From DSOS01 sp035286585 (GTDB lineage Bacteria; Chloroflexota; Anaerolineae; Anaerolineales; UBA4823), in the NCBI GenBank assembly GCA_035286585.1, contig DATEDC010000137.1:1-6909 (forward strand): a stretch of 6,909 nucleotides of DNA. Direction: 5' to 3'. Under the pieces are notes generated by a model that was not told where the DNA came from, did no database searches, and was given only the letters and a program-made list of their open reading frames with translations. Positions 1-6,324 of this stretch are shown in pieces. The position numbers and the translations under genes were made by a program. Numbering within the stretch: the stretch's first letter is position 1; the number at the start of each line of letters is the position of its first letter.

Positions 1-1
1 C

Positions 2-766
2 CTGCAGGGCACTGTCGCAGCCGAGTTCATTTTCAATGAACTGGGCTTCACCAAACTTGCCACCATCCACGACGGCAGCCTGTACGCCGATCAACTGCGC
101 CAGGTCGTCGAGCGTCGCTTCGCCGAGCTGGGCGGCACGGTTGTAGCCCAGGAAGCGGTTTCTCCTGGCCAGACCGACATGAGCGCGAACCTGTCCGCCA
201 TCGCGGCCGCGGGACCCGAGGTGATCTACTTCCCGATCTTCATGCCCGAGGGCGCTTTCATCATCCGCCAGGCCAAACAGACCCCTGGACTGGAGAATGT
301 TACATTGGTGGGCGCCGACGGCCTGTTCTCGCCGGAAGTGATCGAAGGAGCGGCCGAGGATGTGGAAGGTTTCCTGATCTCCAGCCCAGCCTTGGCCGGT
401 GAGGCTTACACCGATTTCCTTGCAAGGTACGAGGCCAAGTTCGGCACCGGCCCGATCAGCATCTTCCATGCCCACGCCTACGACGCCTTCATGATCGTCA
501 AGAACGCGATTGAGAAGGTCGCCGTGCAGGATGCCGATGGAACGCTGCACATCCCGCGCCAGGCGCTGCGCGATGCCGTGGCAGCCACCACCAACTACGA
601 GGGCTTGATCGGCGTTCTGACCTGCAATGAACACCTAGAGCTATCCGGCACGGTAGTCAAGGAACCCGGCGACTGTGGCGCCTCCGGCGTTGGCGTCTGG
701 CAATATCACTTCGGGGATTTCGAGATCTTTGCCAATCCGGAAGTCTTCTGGGCGCCCGGAGAGTAA
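2..766 (+). CDS. Branched-chain amino acid-type ABC transporter substrate-binding protein (5'-truncated)
   Basis: The reading frame is open from base 2 to the TAA at 764-766, giving 254 visible residues. The ATG at 179 is internal: coding continues upstream of it with typical family sequence (visible residues about 1-59, including IFNELGFTKLATIHDGSLYA). This is the C-terminal part of a type I periplasmic binding protein (Peripla_BP_6, LivJ/LivK-like). It shows the lobe-2 Rossmann-like segment, the ADGLFSPEVIEGA stretch, the HAYDAFMIVKNAI helix and the closing NYEGLIG segment. Roughly the first 150 residues, including signal peptide or lipobox, lie outside the window. Two cysteines (codons 623-625 and 674-676, spacing CX16C) could form a disulfide in the exported protein. 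As first gene of the cluster it should deliver ligand to LivH/LivM. The ligand cannot be read from this part: LIV-type proteins also bind amides, urea or aromatic compounds. Family call is sure; specificity is not. Confidence 0.93.
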   Translation: MQGTVAAEFIFNELGFTKLATIHDGSLYADQLRQVVERRFAELGGTVVAQEAVSPGQTDMSANLSAIAAAGPEVIYFPIFMPEGAFIIRQAKQTPGLENVTLVGADGLFSPEVIEGAAEDVEGFLISSPALAGEAYTDFLARYEAKFGTGPISIFHAHAYDAFMIVKNAIEKVAVQDADGTLHIPRQALRDAVAATTNYEGLIGVLTCNEHLELSGTVVKEPGDCGASGVGVWQYHFGDFEIFANPEVFWAPGE

Positions 767-788
767 TCCAGTTCTATAAAAAATAAAC

Positions 789-819
789 GAGAGGGGCGAG
801 GATGGCCTCGCCCCTCTTT
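789..819 (+). terminator. Intergenic hairpin between binding protein and livH (attenuator / mRNA 3' stabiliser)
   Basis: A perfect 11-bp stem, GAGGGGCGAGG (791-801) with CCTCGCCCCTC (806-816), closes a 4-base loop ATGG. A790-T817 and a G789-T818 wobble could extend it. Downstream on the plus strand there are only three T before C and AAAA, so as a plus-strand intrinsic terminator it is weak. Upstream lies an A-rich run (778-787), which on the minus strand becomes a good T-tract. Such hairpins after a binding-protein gene commonly protect the upstream mRNA end and let only part of transcription reach the permease genes; that role is inferred here. Confidence 0.7.
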
Positions 820-847
820 CAAAAGTATCCACCAACAGGAGTGAGAT

Positions 848-1909
848 ATGCTTCGATACTGGCGCCAACGGATCGATTTTACCGACATCATGGTGTGGGG
901 GATTGGTATATCCATCGGCCTGGTTGTGGTGGTCGGCACGATCGCAACCCTCCAATCAGGGAAATACTCCCCCGCAACCTGGCTGGACCTGACCGTCAAG
1001 GGGCTTGCCCTGGGCGGCGTTTACGCATTGATCGCCATGGGTTACACCCTTGTTTATGGCATCCTCAGGATGATCAATTTTGCCCACAGTGAAGTCTTCA
1101 TGAGCGGACCGTTCACGGCCGTCTTTTTGGCCAATGCATTAAATCGCTCCGGCTTCCTGAATCAGCATCCGGTGATCAGCATGCTCCTGATCACGCTGCT
1201 CTCCATGGCAGTATCCATGACCATTGCTGTCCTCCTGGAGCGCATCGCTTACCGCCCTCTGCGTAACGCCCCCCGGCTGGTGCCTTTGATCACTGCCATC
1301 GGGGCCTCATTCTTCCTGCAGTATACCTTCCGTGGGCTATACGGATCTGGATTTGAGGCCTATCCGATACCAAAAGTGTTGCAAGGGAGTATCACTCTCG
1401 GTCAGGTTCGCATTTTCAACACCCAGATCGTCGTCATCCTGGGCGCCCTTTTGATGATGTTCGGCCTGTATGCCATCGTGCAATGGACCAAGATGGGCAA
1501 AGCCATGCGCGCAGTCTCGGAAGACAAAGAAGTGGCTGCCCTGATGGGTATCAATGTCGACCGAACCATTGCCCTGACCTTTGCCCTGGGGGGCGCATCC
1601 GCTGGCGCGGCCGGCATCCTGTATGCGCTGCTCTTCCCGGTGGTGAATTTCTTCATGGGTTTTTTCCCGGGGTTGAAGGCCTTCACCGCGGCCGTATTAG
1701 GGGGGATAGGCAACGTGGCCGGCGCCTTCATCGGGGCGGTCATCATCGGCATGATCGAATCGGTCGGACCGAATCTTTTCTTTGACGGTTTGGGGGTTCC
1801 CACCCCTGCCCAGATGAAAGACGCCATCGCTTTCGCCATCCTGGTATTTATCCTTATCTTCCGCCCCACAGGTATTCTCGGAGAGCGTATTGCGCAGACG
1901 AAAGCCTGA
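848..1909 (+). CDS. livH: LIV-type ABC transporter permease LivH
   Basis: 353-residue inner-membrane permease of the BPD_transp_2 family, one of the two channel subunits of a branched-chain amino acid type importer. The family hallmark GYTLVYGILRMINFAHSEV is at residues 65-83. The cytoplasmic coupling (EAA-like) loop GKAMRAVSEDKEVAALMGIN is at 217-236, followed by KAFTAAVLGGIGNVAGAFIG (277-296) and the C-terminal RPTGILGE (339-346). E. coli LivH is about 308 residues; the excess is an N-terminal piece of about 45 residues with an additional hydrophobic segment (about 15-35) before the usual first helix. The ATG at 848 is preceded by AGGAG (837-841) at 6 bases, which supports this long start. 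The stop is 12 bases before livM. It should pair with LivM and contact the ATPases LivG/LivF through the EAA loop. Confidence 0.95.
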   Translation: MLRYWRQRIDFTDIMVWGIGISIGLVVVVGTIATLQSGKYSPATWLDLTVKGLALGGVYALIAMGYTLVYGILRMINFAHSEVFMSGPFTAVFLANALNRSGFLNQHPVISMLLITLLSMAVSMTIAVLLERIAYRPLRNAPRLVPLITAIGASFFLQYTFRGLYGSGFEAYPIPKVLQGSITLGQVRIFNTQIVVILGALLMMFGLYAIVQWTKMGKAMRAVSEDKEVAALMGINVDRTIALTFALGGASAGAAGILYALLFPVVNFFMGFFPGLKAFTAAVLGGIGNVAGAFIGAVIIGMIESVGPNLFFDGLGVPTPAQMKDAIAFAILVFILIFRPTGILGERIAQTKA

Positions 1910-1913
1910 GGAG
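1908..1913 (+). promoter_or_regulatory. Ribosome binding site of livM overlapping the livH stop
   Basis: GAGGAG begins within the TGA stop of livH (1907-1909) and sits 8 bases before the ATG at 1922. The overlap implies translational coupling of the two permeases. It also confirms the far-upstream livM start, and therefore the long N-terminal extension of that protein. Confidence 0.75.
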
Positions 1914-1921
1914 TCACAGAG

Positions 1922-3676
1922 ATGCACACCAAACCACTTTCACCCTGGAAACATGCCCTCCAGGCCGGCCTGATCGGGGGCGCGGTTGCCGTGCTGCTGT
2001 CTCTGGTGGGCATGGTGGCGGCTTTCGGAGACCACTATATCGTCAGCGGCTGGTTCACCATGGGACAGTTGCTCTTTCTGGCGCCCATCTTCCTGCTCAC
2101 CTATACCCGATTGCGCCGGATCGCTCCCCAGCCCTCTTGGATCATTGTGGCCTCGGGGCTGCTTTCCGGCCTGCTTGGCGGCGCCCTCCTGGCAGCCCTG
2201 GTGTCACTTGGGCAGGTGGTAGATCTGCGCGCCATGTTGGCTAATGCATCACCGCAGCTTTATCAAGTGCTGACGTTTGGCCAGGTGAATACGCTGGGTA
2301 TTCTCAGCCTGATCCTGGTCAACCTGGTCATCGGCGGGCTCGCGGCTGTCCTGTTCCTTCTTCCTCAGAGGCTGCGCAGCGCAGTCATCCAGGCGCTGGT
2401 AATGATGGCAGTGATCGGCTTGCTGCGCGATTTAACCATGACCGTCGTTAATCAGTGGGCTTCGAAGGCAAAAGCATTTCCGGAGGGGGCTGAATGGGCC
2501 AATGTGGCGATTCAAGCCATTCAGAGATTCTTCAACCGGCAGATTTTCGCCGCCAGTGGGTTGAAACCGGTACCCGCCAGTTTGATCTTCGTGCTGGTCG
2601 GCGGGCTGCAATTCTACCGCGCCGGCCAGCCCAAGCGGTCCTTCTCAAGCGCTTTCGCCAACCAGCCCTGGAGCTGGAGACGTGCTCTGATCCTGGGTGC
2701 GATCGTTATATTCGCCCTGATCTTGCCTCCCATTGTAGGCATTCAATTGACCGACATCCTGGATAACGTCGGGCTGTACATCCTGATGGGCCTGGGTCTC
2801 AACATCGTGGTGGGCTTTGCTGGCCTGCTCGACCTGGGCTACGTCGCCTTTTACGCCATCGGCGCCTACACCATGGGGGTGCTGACCTCCCCAGAGATTG
2901 GCGGGTTCAACCTGACTTACTGGCAGGCACTGCCCTTTGCCCTGATCACCTCTGTGTTGGCTGGTTTCCTTCTAGGCCTGCCTGTCTTGAAAATGCGCGG
3001 CGATTACCTGGCTATCGTCACCCTGGGTTTCGGCGAGATCGTGCGCCTGCTGGCCCTCTCCGACTGGCTGCGCTCCTGGCTGGGCGGCACACAGGGCATC
3101 CAGCGCATCGCCCAGCCGCGCATTGGCAGCCTGGTGCTGAACACCCAACAAGAGCTGTATTATCTCTTCCTGGTGGGTATCGTCATCGTGGCTTTCATCG
3201 CCTGGCGCTTGAAAGATTCGCGCCTCGGACGGGCCTGGATGGCCCTGCGCGAGGATGAAGATGTGGCTGTGGCGATGGGCATCAACCACGTGACCACCAA
3301 ATTGCTCGCCTTCGCCACCGGCGCGCTATTCTCGGGGCTGGCCGGGACGATTTTCGCCGCCAAGCTGACCTCCGTCTACCCGCACAGTATGAATTTCCTG
3401 GTCTCGATCAACGTGCTCTCGCTGATCATCATCGGCGGCATGGGCAGCATCCCGGGCGTATTCGTCGGCGCGCTGGCGCTGGTCGCTGCCCCAGACCTGC
3501 TGCGCGGGTTCGCCGAATATCGTTACCTGGTGTATGGCGCCGTCCTGGTGGCAATGATGTTGACCAGACCCGAGGGCCTGTGGCCGGAAGAACGCCGCAA
3601 GCTGGAGCTGCACGAAGAGGAAATGCCTGTTCTAGAAGAACAGTTATCAACAACCATATCTGTAACTACGGAATAG
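1922..3676 (+). CDS. livM: LIV-type ABC transporter permease LivM with large N-terminal membrane extension
   Basis: 584-residue inner-membrane permease (BPD_transp_2 family), partner of LivH. The recognisable LivM core occupies about residues 255-560: GLNIVVGFAGLLDLGYVAFYAIGAY (from 292), LPVLKMRGDYLAIVTLGFGEIVRLL (353-377), the coupling loop GRAWMALREDEDVAVAMGIN (436-455), GGMGSIPGVFVGA (505-517) and RPEGLWPE (549-556). E. coli LivM is about 425 residues. Here about 250 residues precede the core, with roughly six hydrophobic segments (about 14-36, 47-62, 72-96, 124-148, 153-170, 218-231) and a polar stretch at 176-217. I do not recognise a named domain in this part. The C-terminal tail (557-584) is acidic and probably cytoplasmic. 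The start at 1922 has a good Shine-Dalgarno sequence, and no stop codon separates extension and core. The gene lies 12 bases after livH and 9 before livG. Confidence 0.94.
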   Translation: MHTKPLSPWKHALQAGLIGGAVAVLLSLVGMVAAFGDHYIVSGWFTMGQLLFLAPIFLLTYTRLRRIAPQPSWIIVASGLLSGLLGGALLAALVSLGQVVDLRAMLANASPQLYQVLTFGQVNTLGILSLILVNLVIGGLAAVLFLLPQRLRSAVIQALVMMAVIGLLRDLTMTVVNQWASKAKAFPEGAEWANVAIQAIQRFFNRQIFAASGLKPVPASLIFVLVGGLQFYRAGQPKRSFSSAFANQPWSWRRALILGAIVIFALILPPIVGIQLTDILDNVGLYILMGLGLNIVVGFAGLLDLGYVAFYAIGAYTMGVLTSPEIGGFNLTYWQALPFALITSVLAGFLLGLPVLKMRGDYLAIVTLGFGEIVRLLALSDWLRSWLGGTQGIQRIAQPRIGSLVLNTQQELYYLFLVGIVIVAFIAWRLKDSRLGRAWMALREDEDVAVAMGINHVTTKLLAFATGALFSGLAGTIFAAKLTSVYPHSMNFLVSINVLSLIIIGGMGSIPGVFVGALALVAAPDLLRGFAEYRYLVYGAVLVAMMLTRPEGLWPEERRKLELHEEEMPVLEEQLSTTISVTTE

Positions 3677-3680
3677 GAGG
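3675..3680 (+). promoter_or_regulatory. Ribosome binding site deciding the GTG start of livG
   Basis: AGGAGG starts inside the TAG stop of livM (3674-3676) and stands 5 bases before the GTG at 3686. The near-perfect Shine-Dalgarno match makes GTG 3686 the likely initiator. The encoded protein then begins MAILVAKSVTKRFGG, as expected for the family. Confidence 0.8.
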
Positions 3681-3685
3681 GAAAC

Positions 3686-4486
3686 GTGGCTATACTGGTT
3701 GCCAAATCGGTCACCAAGCGTTTCGGCGGTCTGGTAGCGGTAAATCAGATCGAGCTAGAAGTGCAAGAGCACGCCATCCAGAGCATTATCGGGCCAAACG
3801 GCGCCGGTAAGACCACTTTTTTCAACTGTATTACCGGATTTTATCGGCAAGATGAAGGCGAGATTGTTCTCGATGGTCGTCCCATCACTGGCCTTTCGCC
3901 TGACCGGATCACTCGCCTGGGTGTCTCCCGTACATATCAAAACATCCGCCTGTTTAAGAATATGACCGCCGTCGAAAATATTCTGGTCGGAATGCACCCG
4001 CACTTGAAGTCAGGTCTGCTGGGCAGCATTTTGCGCGACCCCCGCACTCGAGAGGAAGAGGCGCGGGCGGTAGAGGAGGCTCGCCGGCTGTTGCGCTTTG
4101 TTGGCCTGGCAGGTCAGGGCGACCAGCTCGCTCACAACCTGCCTTATGGCGCCCAGCGCCGGCTGGAGGTCGCCCGCGCCCTGGCAAATAAACCCAAGTT
4201 GCTCCTCCTGGATGAACCGACTGCCGGCATGAACACCCACGAAACGGCGGAGATGATGCGCTTTATTCGCCACCTGCGCGATGAGTTAGGCATCACCATT
4301 CTGCTCATCGAGCACGACATGCGCGTGGTGATGGGCATCAGTGAGCATATCACTGTGATGGACTTCGGTCTAAAAATCGCCGAGGGCTTGCCCGTAGAGA
4401 TCCAGCGTAACCCGCGCGTGATCGAAGCCTACCTGGGCCGCGGTGCGGCTTCCGGTTTGGGGGTCCCTGCCTCGGCGGGGTCATGA
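3686..4486 (+). CDS. livG: LIV-type ABC transporter ATP-binding protein LivG
   Basis: 266-residue cytoplasmic ATPase of the importer, normal family length. Motifs in order: Walker A GPNGAGKTT (36-44), Q-loop Gln85 in TYQNIRLF, the LivG-specific insertion with MHPHLKSGLLG (103-113), a signature variant LPYGAQRRLEVARAL (152-166) in place of LSGGQ, Walker B LLLLDEP (172-178) with catalytic Glu177, the TAGMN D-loop region, and switch His210 in IEHDM. The ending IQRNPRVIEAYLG is typical of LivG. The signature variant is family-typical as I recall it, so the site should be active. Translation starts at GTG. The gene is 9 bases after livM and 30 before livF. It would dimerise with LivF and drive transport through LivH/LivM. 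Confidence 0.95.
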   Translation: MAILVAKSVTKRFGGLVAVNQIELEVQEHAIQSIIGPNGAGKTTFFNCITGFYRQDEGEIVLDGRPITGLSPDRITRLGVSRTYQNIRLFKNMTAVENILVGMHPHLKSGLLGSILRDPRTREEEARAVEEARRLLRFVGLAGQGDQLAHNLPYGAQRRLEVARALANKPKLLLLDEPTAGMNTHETAEMMRFIRHLRDELGITILLIEHDMRVVMGISEHITVMDFGLKIAEGLPVEIQRNPRVIEAYLGRGAASGLGVPASAGS

Positions 4487-4516
4487 AAGATCACCGAGTT
4501 TCCGGAGCGTGCAGCC

Positions 4517-5230
4517 ATGCCAATGCTCGAAGTCGAGGATATCCACACCTATTACGGCAACATCCATGCCCTCAAAGGCGTCTCCCTGGCCGTCGAAAAA
4601 GGGGAAATCGTCACCCTGATCGGGGCTAATGGGGCCGGTAAGTCCACCACCCTGCGCACCATCACGGGTTTGCTCAAGCCGGCCCATGGCAGGGTCGTCC
4701 TGGAAGGTGAAGACCTCGCCGCTTATAAAACCCATGAAATCGTCTATAAAGGGGTAGCCATGGTGCCCGAAGGCCGCGGCATCTTCGCTCGCATGACGGT
4801 CATGGAAAACCTGGAGATGGGTGGTTATCACCGTACCGATAAAGACCATATGCAGGAAGATCTGGGGCGTGTATTTACCCTGTTCCCGCGCTTGAAGGAG
4901 CGCCGCAGCCAGGTAGCCGGCACGCTCTCCGGCGGCGAACAGCAGATGCTCGCCACGGCGCGCGCCATGATGGCCCATCCCCGGCTGCTGCTGATGGACG
5001 AGCCTTCGATGGGCCTGGCACCCGTCCTGGTGGAGAACATTTTCGACACCATCCTGGAGATCAACCGGGAAGGCACCACCATCCTGCTCGTCGAGCAGAA
5101 CGCCCAGATGGCCCTCTCGGTAGCCCACCGCGGCTATGTCATGCAGACCGGGACCATCGTTCTGCAAGACACCTCCGAAAATTTGAAGCAAAACGAGATG
5201 GTCCAAAAAGCCTACCTGGGCATCGATTAA
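4517..5230 (+). CDS. livF: LIV-type ABC transporter ATP-binding protein LivF
   Basis: 237-residue cytoplasmic ATPase, matching the usual LivF length. Motifs: Walker A GANGAGKST (36-44), the LivF-typical VPEGRGIFARMTVMENL (83-99) where the usual Q-loop Gln is replaced by Glu85, signature LSGGEQQML (137-145), Walker B LLLMDEPSMGLAP (157-169), and VEQNAQ (192-197), where Gln194 stands at the usual switch-His position. Both substitutions are, from memory, characteristic of LivF rather than damage. The C-terminus KAYLGID is normal. The ATG at 4517 is preceded by GGAG (4504-4507) at 9 bases. The frame upstream is closed by the livG stop at 4484-4486, so no longer version exists. It is last in the transporter block and is followed by a terminator-like hairpin. 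Confidence 0.95.
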   Translation: MPMLEVEDIHTYYGNIHALKGVSLAVEKGEIVTLIGANGAGKSTTLRTITGLLKPAHGRVVLEGEDLAAYKTHEIVYKGVAMVPEGRGIFARMTVMENLEMGGYHRTDKDHMQEDLGRVFTLFPRLKERRSQVAGTLSGGEQQMLATARAMMAHPRLLLMDEPSMGLAPVLVENIFDTILEINREGTTILLVEQNAQMALSVAHRGYVMQTGTIVLQDTSENLKQNEMVQKAYLGID

Positions 5231-5237
5231 GCTGGAT

Positions 5238-5259
5238 CTGCCAACCGTTAAAGTGGCAG
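5238..5259 (+). other. Small inverted repeat just after livF
   Basis: CTGCCA (5238-5243) is the exact reverse complement of TGGCAG (5254-5259), with a 10-base loop. It begins 8 bases after the livF stop and sits upstream of the larger hairpin at 5275. Alone it is weak and has no T-tract. It may fold at the mRNA 3' end or be a chance pairing. Confidence 0.3.
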
Positions 5260-5274
5260 GCATGAATTCGCACG

Positions 5275-5310
5275 AAGAGAGCCCGGGTTCACTCCCTGCG
5301 CTCTCTTTGT
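5275..5310 (+). terminator. Probable intrinsic terminator or attenuator after livF
   Basis: AAGAGAGC (5275-5282) pairs fully with GCTCTCTT (5300-5307). Inside, GGG (5285-5287) can pair with CCC (5294-5296) around a TTCACT loop, with a small internal mismatch. The 3' side runs into CTTTGTCTAT, which is T-rich but interrupted. It fits the end of the livG/livF transcript. Because the next gene begins only 16 bases later on the same strand, partial read-through is likely. Confidence 0.6.
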
Positions 5311-5325
5311 CTATATCAATATGAG

Positions 5326-6318
5326 ATGCTGATTTTAAACGCAAGCCAGGTGCGACAAGCCCTGCCGATGGAACAAACTATCGCAGCCATGAAGCGCGCC
5401 TATGCCGCCCTCTCCAGTGGGGACGCCCAGGTCCCCTTGCGGGTGCGCCTGCCCATCCCCGCTCACCAGGCGGTCAGCCTGTTTATGCCTGCATACGTCC
5501 AGGACGTAGAGGGCGGCGAGTCGCTGGCGGTGAAGGTGGTCTCGCTCTACCCCAAAAACCTGGCCCGCGGCATGCCGCTCATTCACGCCGCCGTCCTCGC
5601 CCTCGAAGCCCACAGCGGACGGCCTGTAGCCCTGCTGGAGGGCGGCGCGCTGACCGCTATCCGCACCGGGGCTGCTTCCGGCGCAGCCACCGAGCTGCTG
5701 GCGCGTCCGGACAGCCGCGTCGCAGCCGTCTTCGGCGCGGGTGTGCAAGGCCGTACCCAGCTCGAGGCGGTTTGCAGCGCGCGAGCCATCCAAACCGCCT
5801 GGGTGTATGACCCCAACCCTGAGCGGGTGGACGATTTTATCCAGGAGCTGGCAGGCGCCGGACCCATCCCCAAAGACCTGCGCCCGGCAGCCACGCCGGC
5901 TCAGGCGGTCGCCGAGGCGGACATAATCTGCACCGCCACGACCTCCTCGACGCCGGTTTTTGCCGACTCTGACCTCAAGCCTGGTGTGCACATCAACGCG
6001 GTGGGTTCCTACACACCCGAGATGCAGGAAATTCCCTCTGAAACCGTGCGGCGCGCCTACGTTGTGCTCGATTCGCGCTCCGCAGCCCTGGCTGAAACCG
6101 GCGACCTGATCCAGCCTCTCGCCCAGGGCCTCATCACCCCAGAACACATCCAGGCCGAGCTCGGCGAGCTGGTCTTGGGGCGCAAACCCGGGCGGACTGC
6201 GCCAGACCAGGTTACCTTGTTCAAGTCCGTGGGCGTCGCCGTCCAGGATGCCGTCGCCGCCCAACTGGCCCTGGAGAATGCCCGCCGCATGGGCCTCGGA
6301 CAGCGGGTGGATTGGTGA
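5326..6318 (+). CDS. Ornithine cyclodeaminase / mu-crystallin family protein (probable NAD(P)-dependent imine reductase or amino-acid dehydrogenase)
   Basis: 330-residue cytoplasmic protein of normal family length. Visible landmarks: Lys70 in AVKVVSLYP and Arg113 in LTAIRTGAASGAAT (substrate carboxylate region), dinucleotide-binding GAGVQG (137-142), acidic Asp162 in YDPNPER ending the second strand, the ICTATTSSTPVF segment (201-212), INAVGSYTPEMQEI (223-236), and FKSVGVAVQDAVAA (299-312). In bacterial ornithine cyclodeaminase the INAVGGDCPG motif carries the catalytic Asp. Here Tyr229 aligns there by eye, so ornithine deamination is unlikely. Relatives include alanine dehydrogenase, ketimine/pyrroline-2-carboxylate reductases and opine-type enzymes. 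The first ATG gives the normal N-terminus MLILNASQVRQALPMEQTI, but no good Shine-Dalgarno sequence precedes it. It ends 6 bases before the FAD enzyme gene in the same frame. Substrate unknown. Confidence 0.9.
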   Translation: MLILNASQVRQALPMEQTIAAMKRAYAALSSGDAQVPLRVRLPIPAHQAVSLFMPAYVQDVEGGESLAVKVVSLYPKNLARGMPLIHAAVLALEAHSGRPVALLEGGALTAIRTGAASGAATELLARPDSRVAAVFGAGVQGRTQLEAVCSARAIQTAWVYDPNPERVDDFIQELAGAGPIPKDLRPAATPAQAVAEADIICTATTSSTPVFADSDLKPGVHINAVGSYTPEMQEIPSETVRRAYVVLDSRSAALAETGDLIQPLAQGLITPEHIQAELGELVLGRKPGRTAPDQVTLFKSVGVAVQDAVAAQLALENARRMGLGQRVDW

Positions 6319-6319
6319 G
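6314..6319 (+). promoter_or_regulatory. Ribosome binding site for the GTG-started FAD enzyme gene
   Basis: GGTGAG spans the TGA stop of the preceding gene (6316-6318) and lies 5 bases before GTG 6325. It is a moderate match. GTG 6325 is the first possible initiator after that in-frame stop and the only one before the FAD-binding fingerprint, so it is the best start choice. Confidence 0.5.
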
Positions 6320-6324
6320 CACCT

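Noticed and set aside
1..8. CCTGCAGG at the very left end, an SbfI/PstI-type palindrome that might mark a cloning junction
   Set aside because: The coding frame of the binding protein runs through it naturally, and an 8-base match at an edge is not evidence of a construct.
179..766. Binding-protein gene beginning at ATG 179
   Set aside because: The same frame is open back to base 2 and encodes expected binding-protein sequence, so this ATG is an internal methionine and the gene is cut by the window edge.
775..780. TATAAA just after the binding-protein stop as a possible promoter -10 box for livH
   Set aside because: No reasonable -35 is seen about 17 bases upstream, and the A-rich run is better explained as the flank of the hairpin.
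802..1092. A 96-codon plus-strand frame beginning in the loop of the intergenic hairpin
   Set aside because: It overlaps livH out of frame, is Arg/His/Gly-rich and lacks a ribosome site. It is a shadow of livH.
4483..4629. ATG overlapping the livG stop (ATGA arrangement), which could look like a coupled livF start
   Set aside because: It is in a different frame from livF and reaches a stop after about 48 codons with no meaningful protein. The real livF start is ATG 4517 with GGAG upstream.
4481..5344. A 287-codon minus-strand open frame opposite livF
   Set aside because: It is a shadow of livF, whose ABC motifs are all intact. The translation shows no family features and there is no convincing start context.
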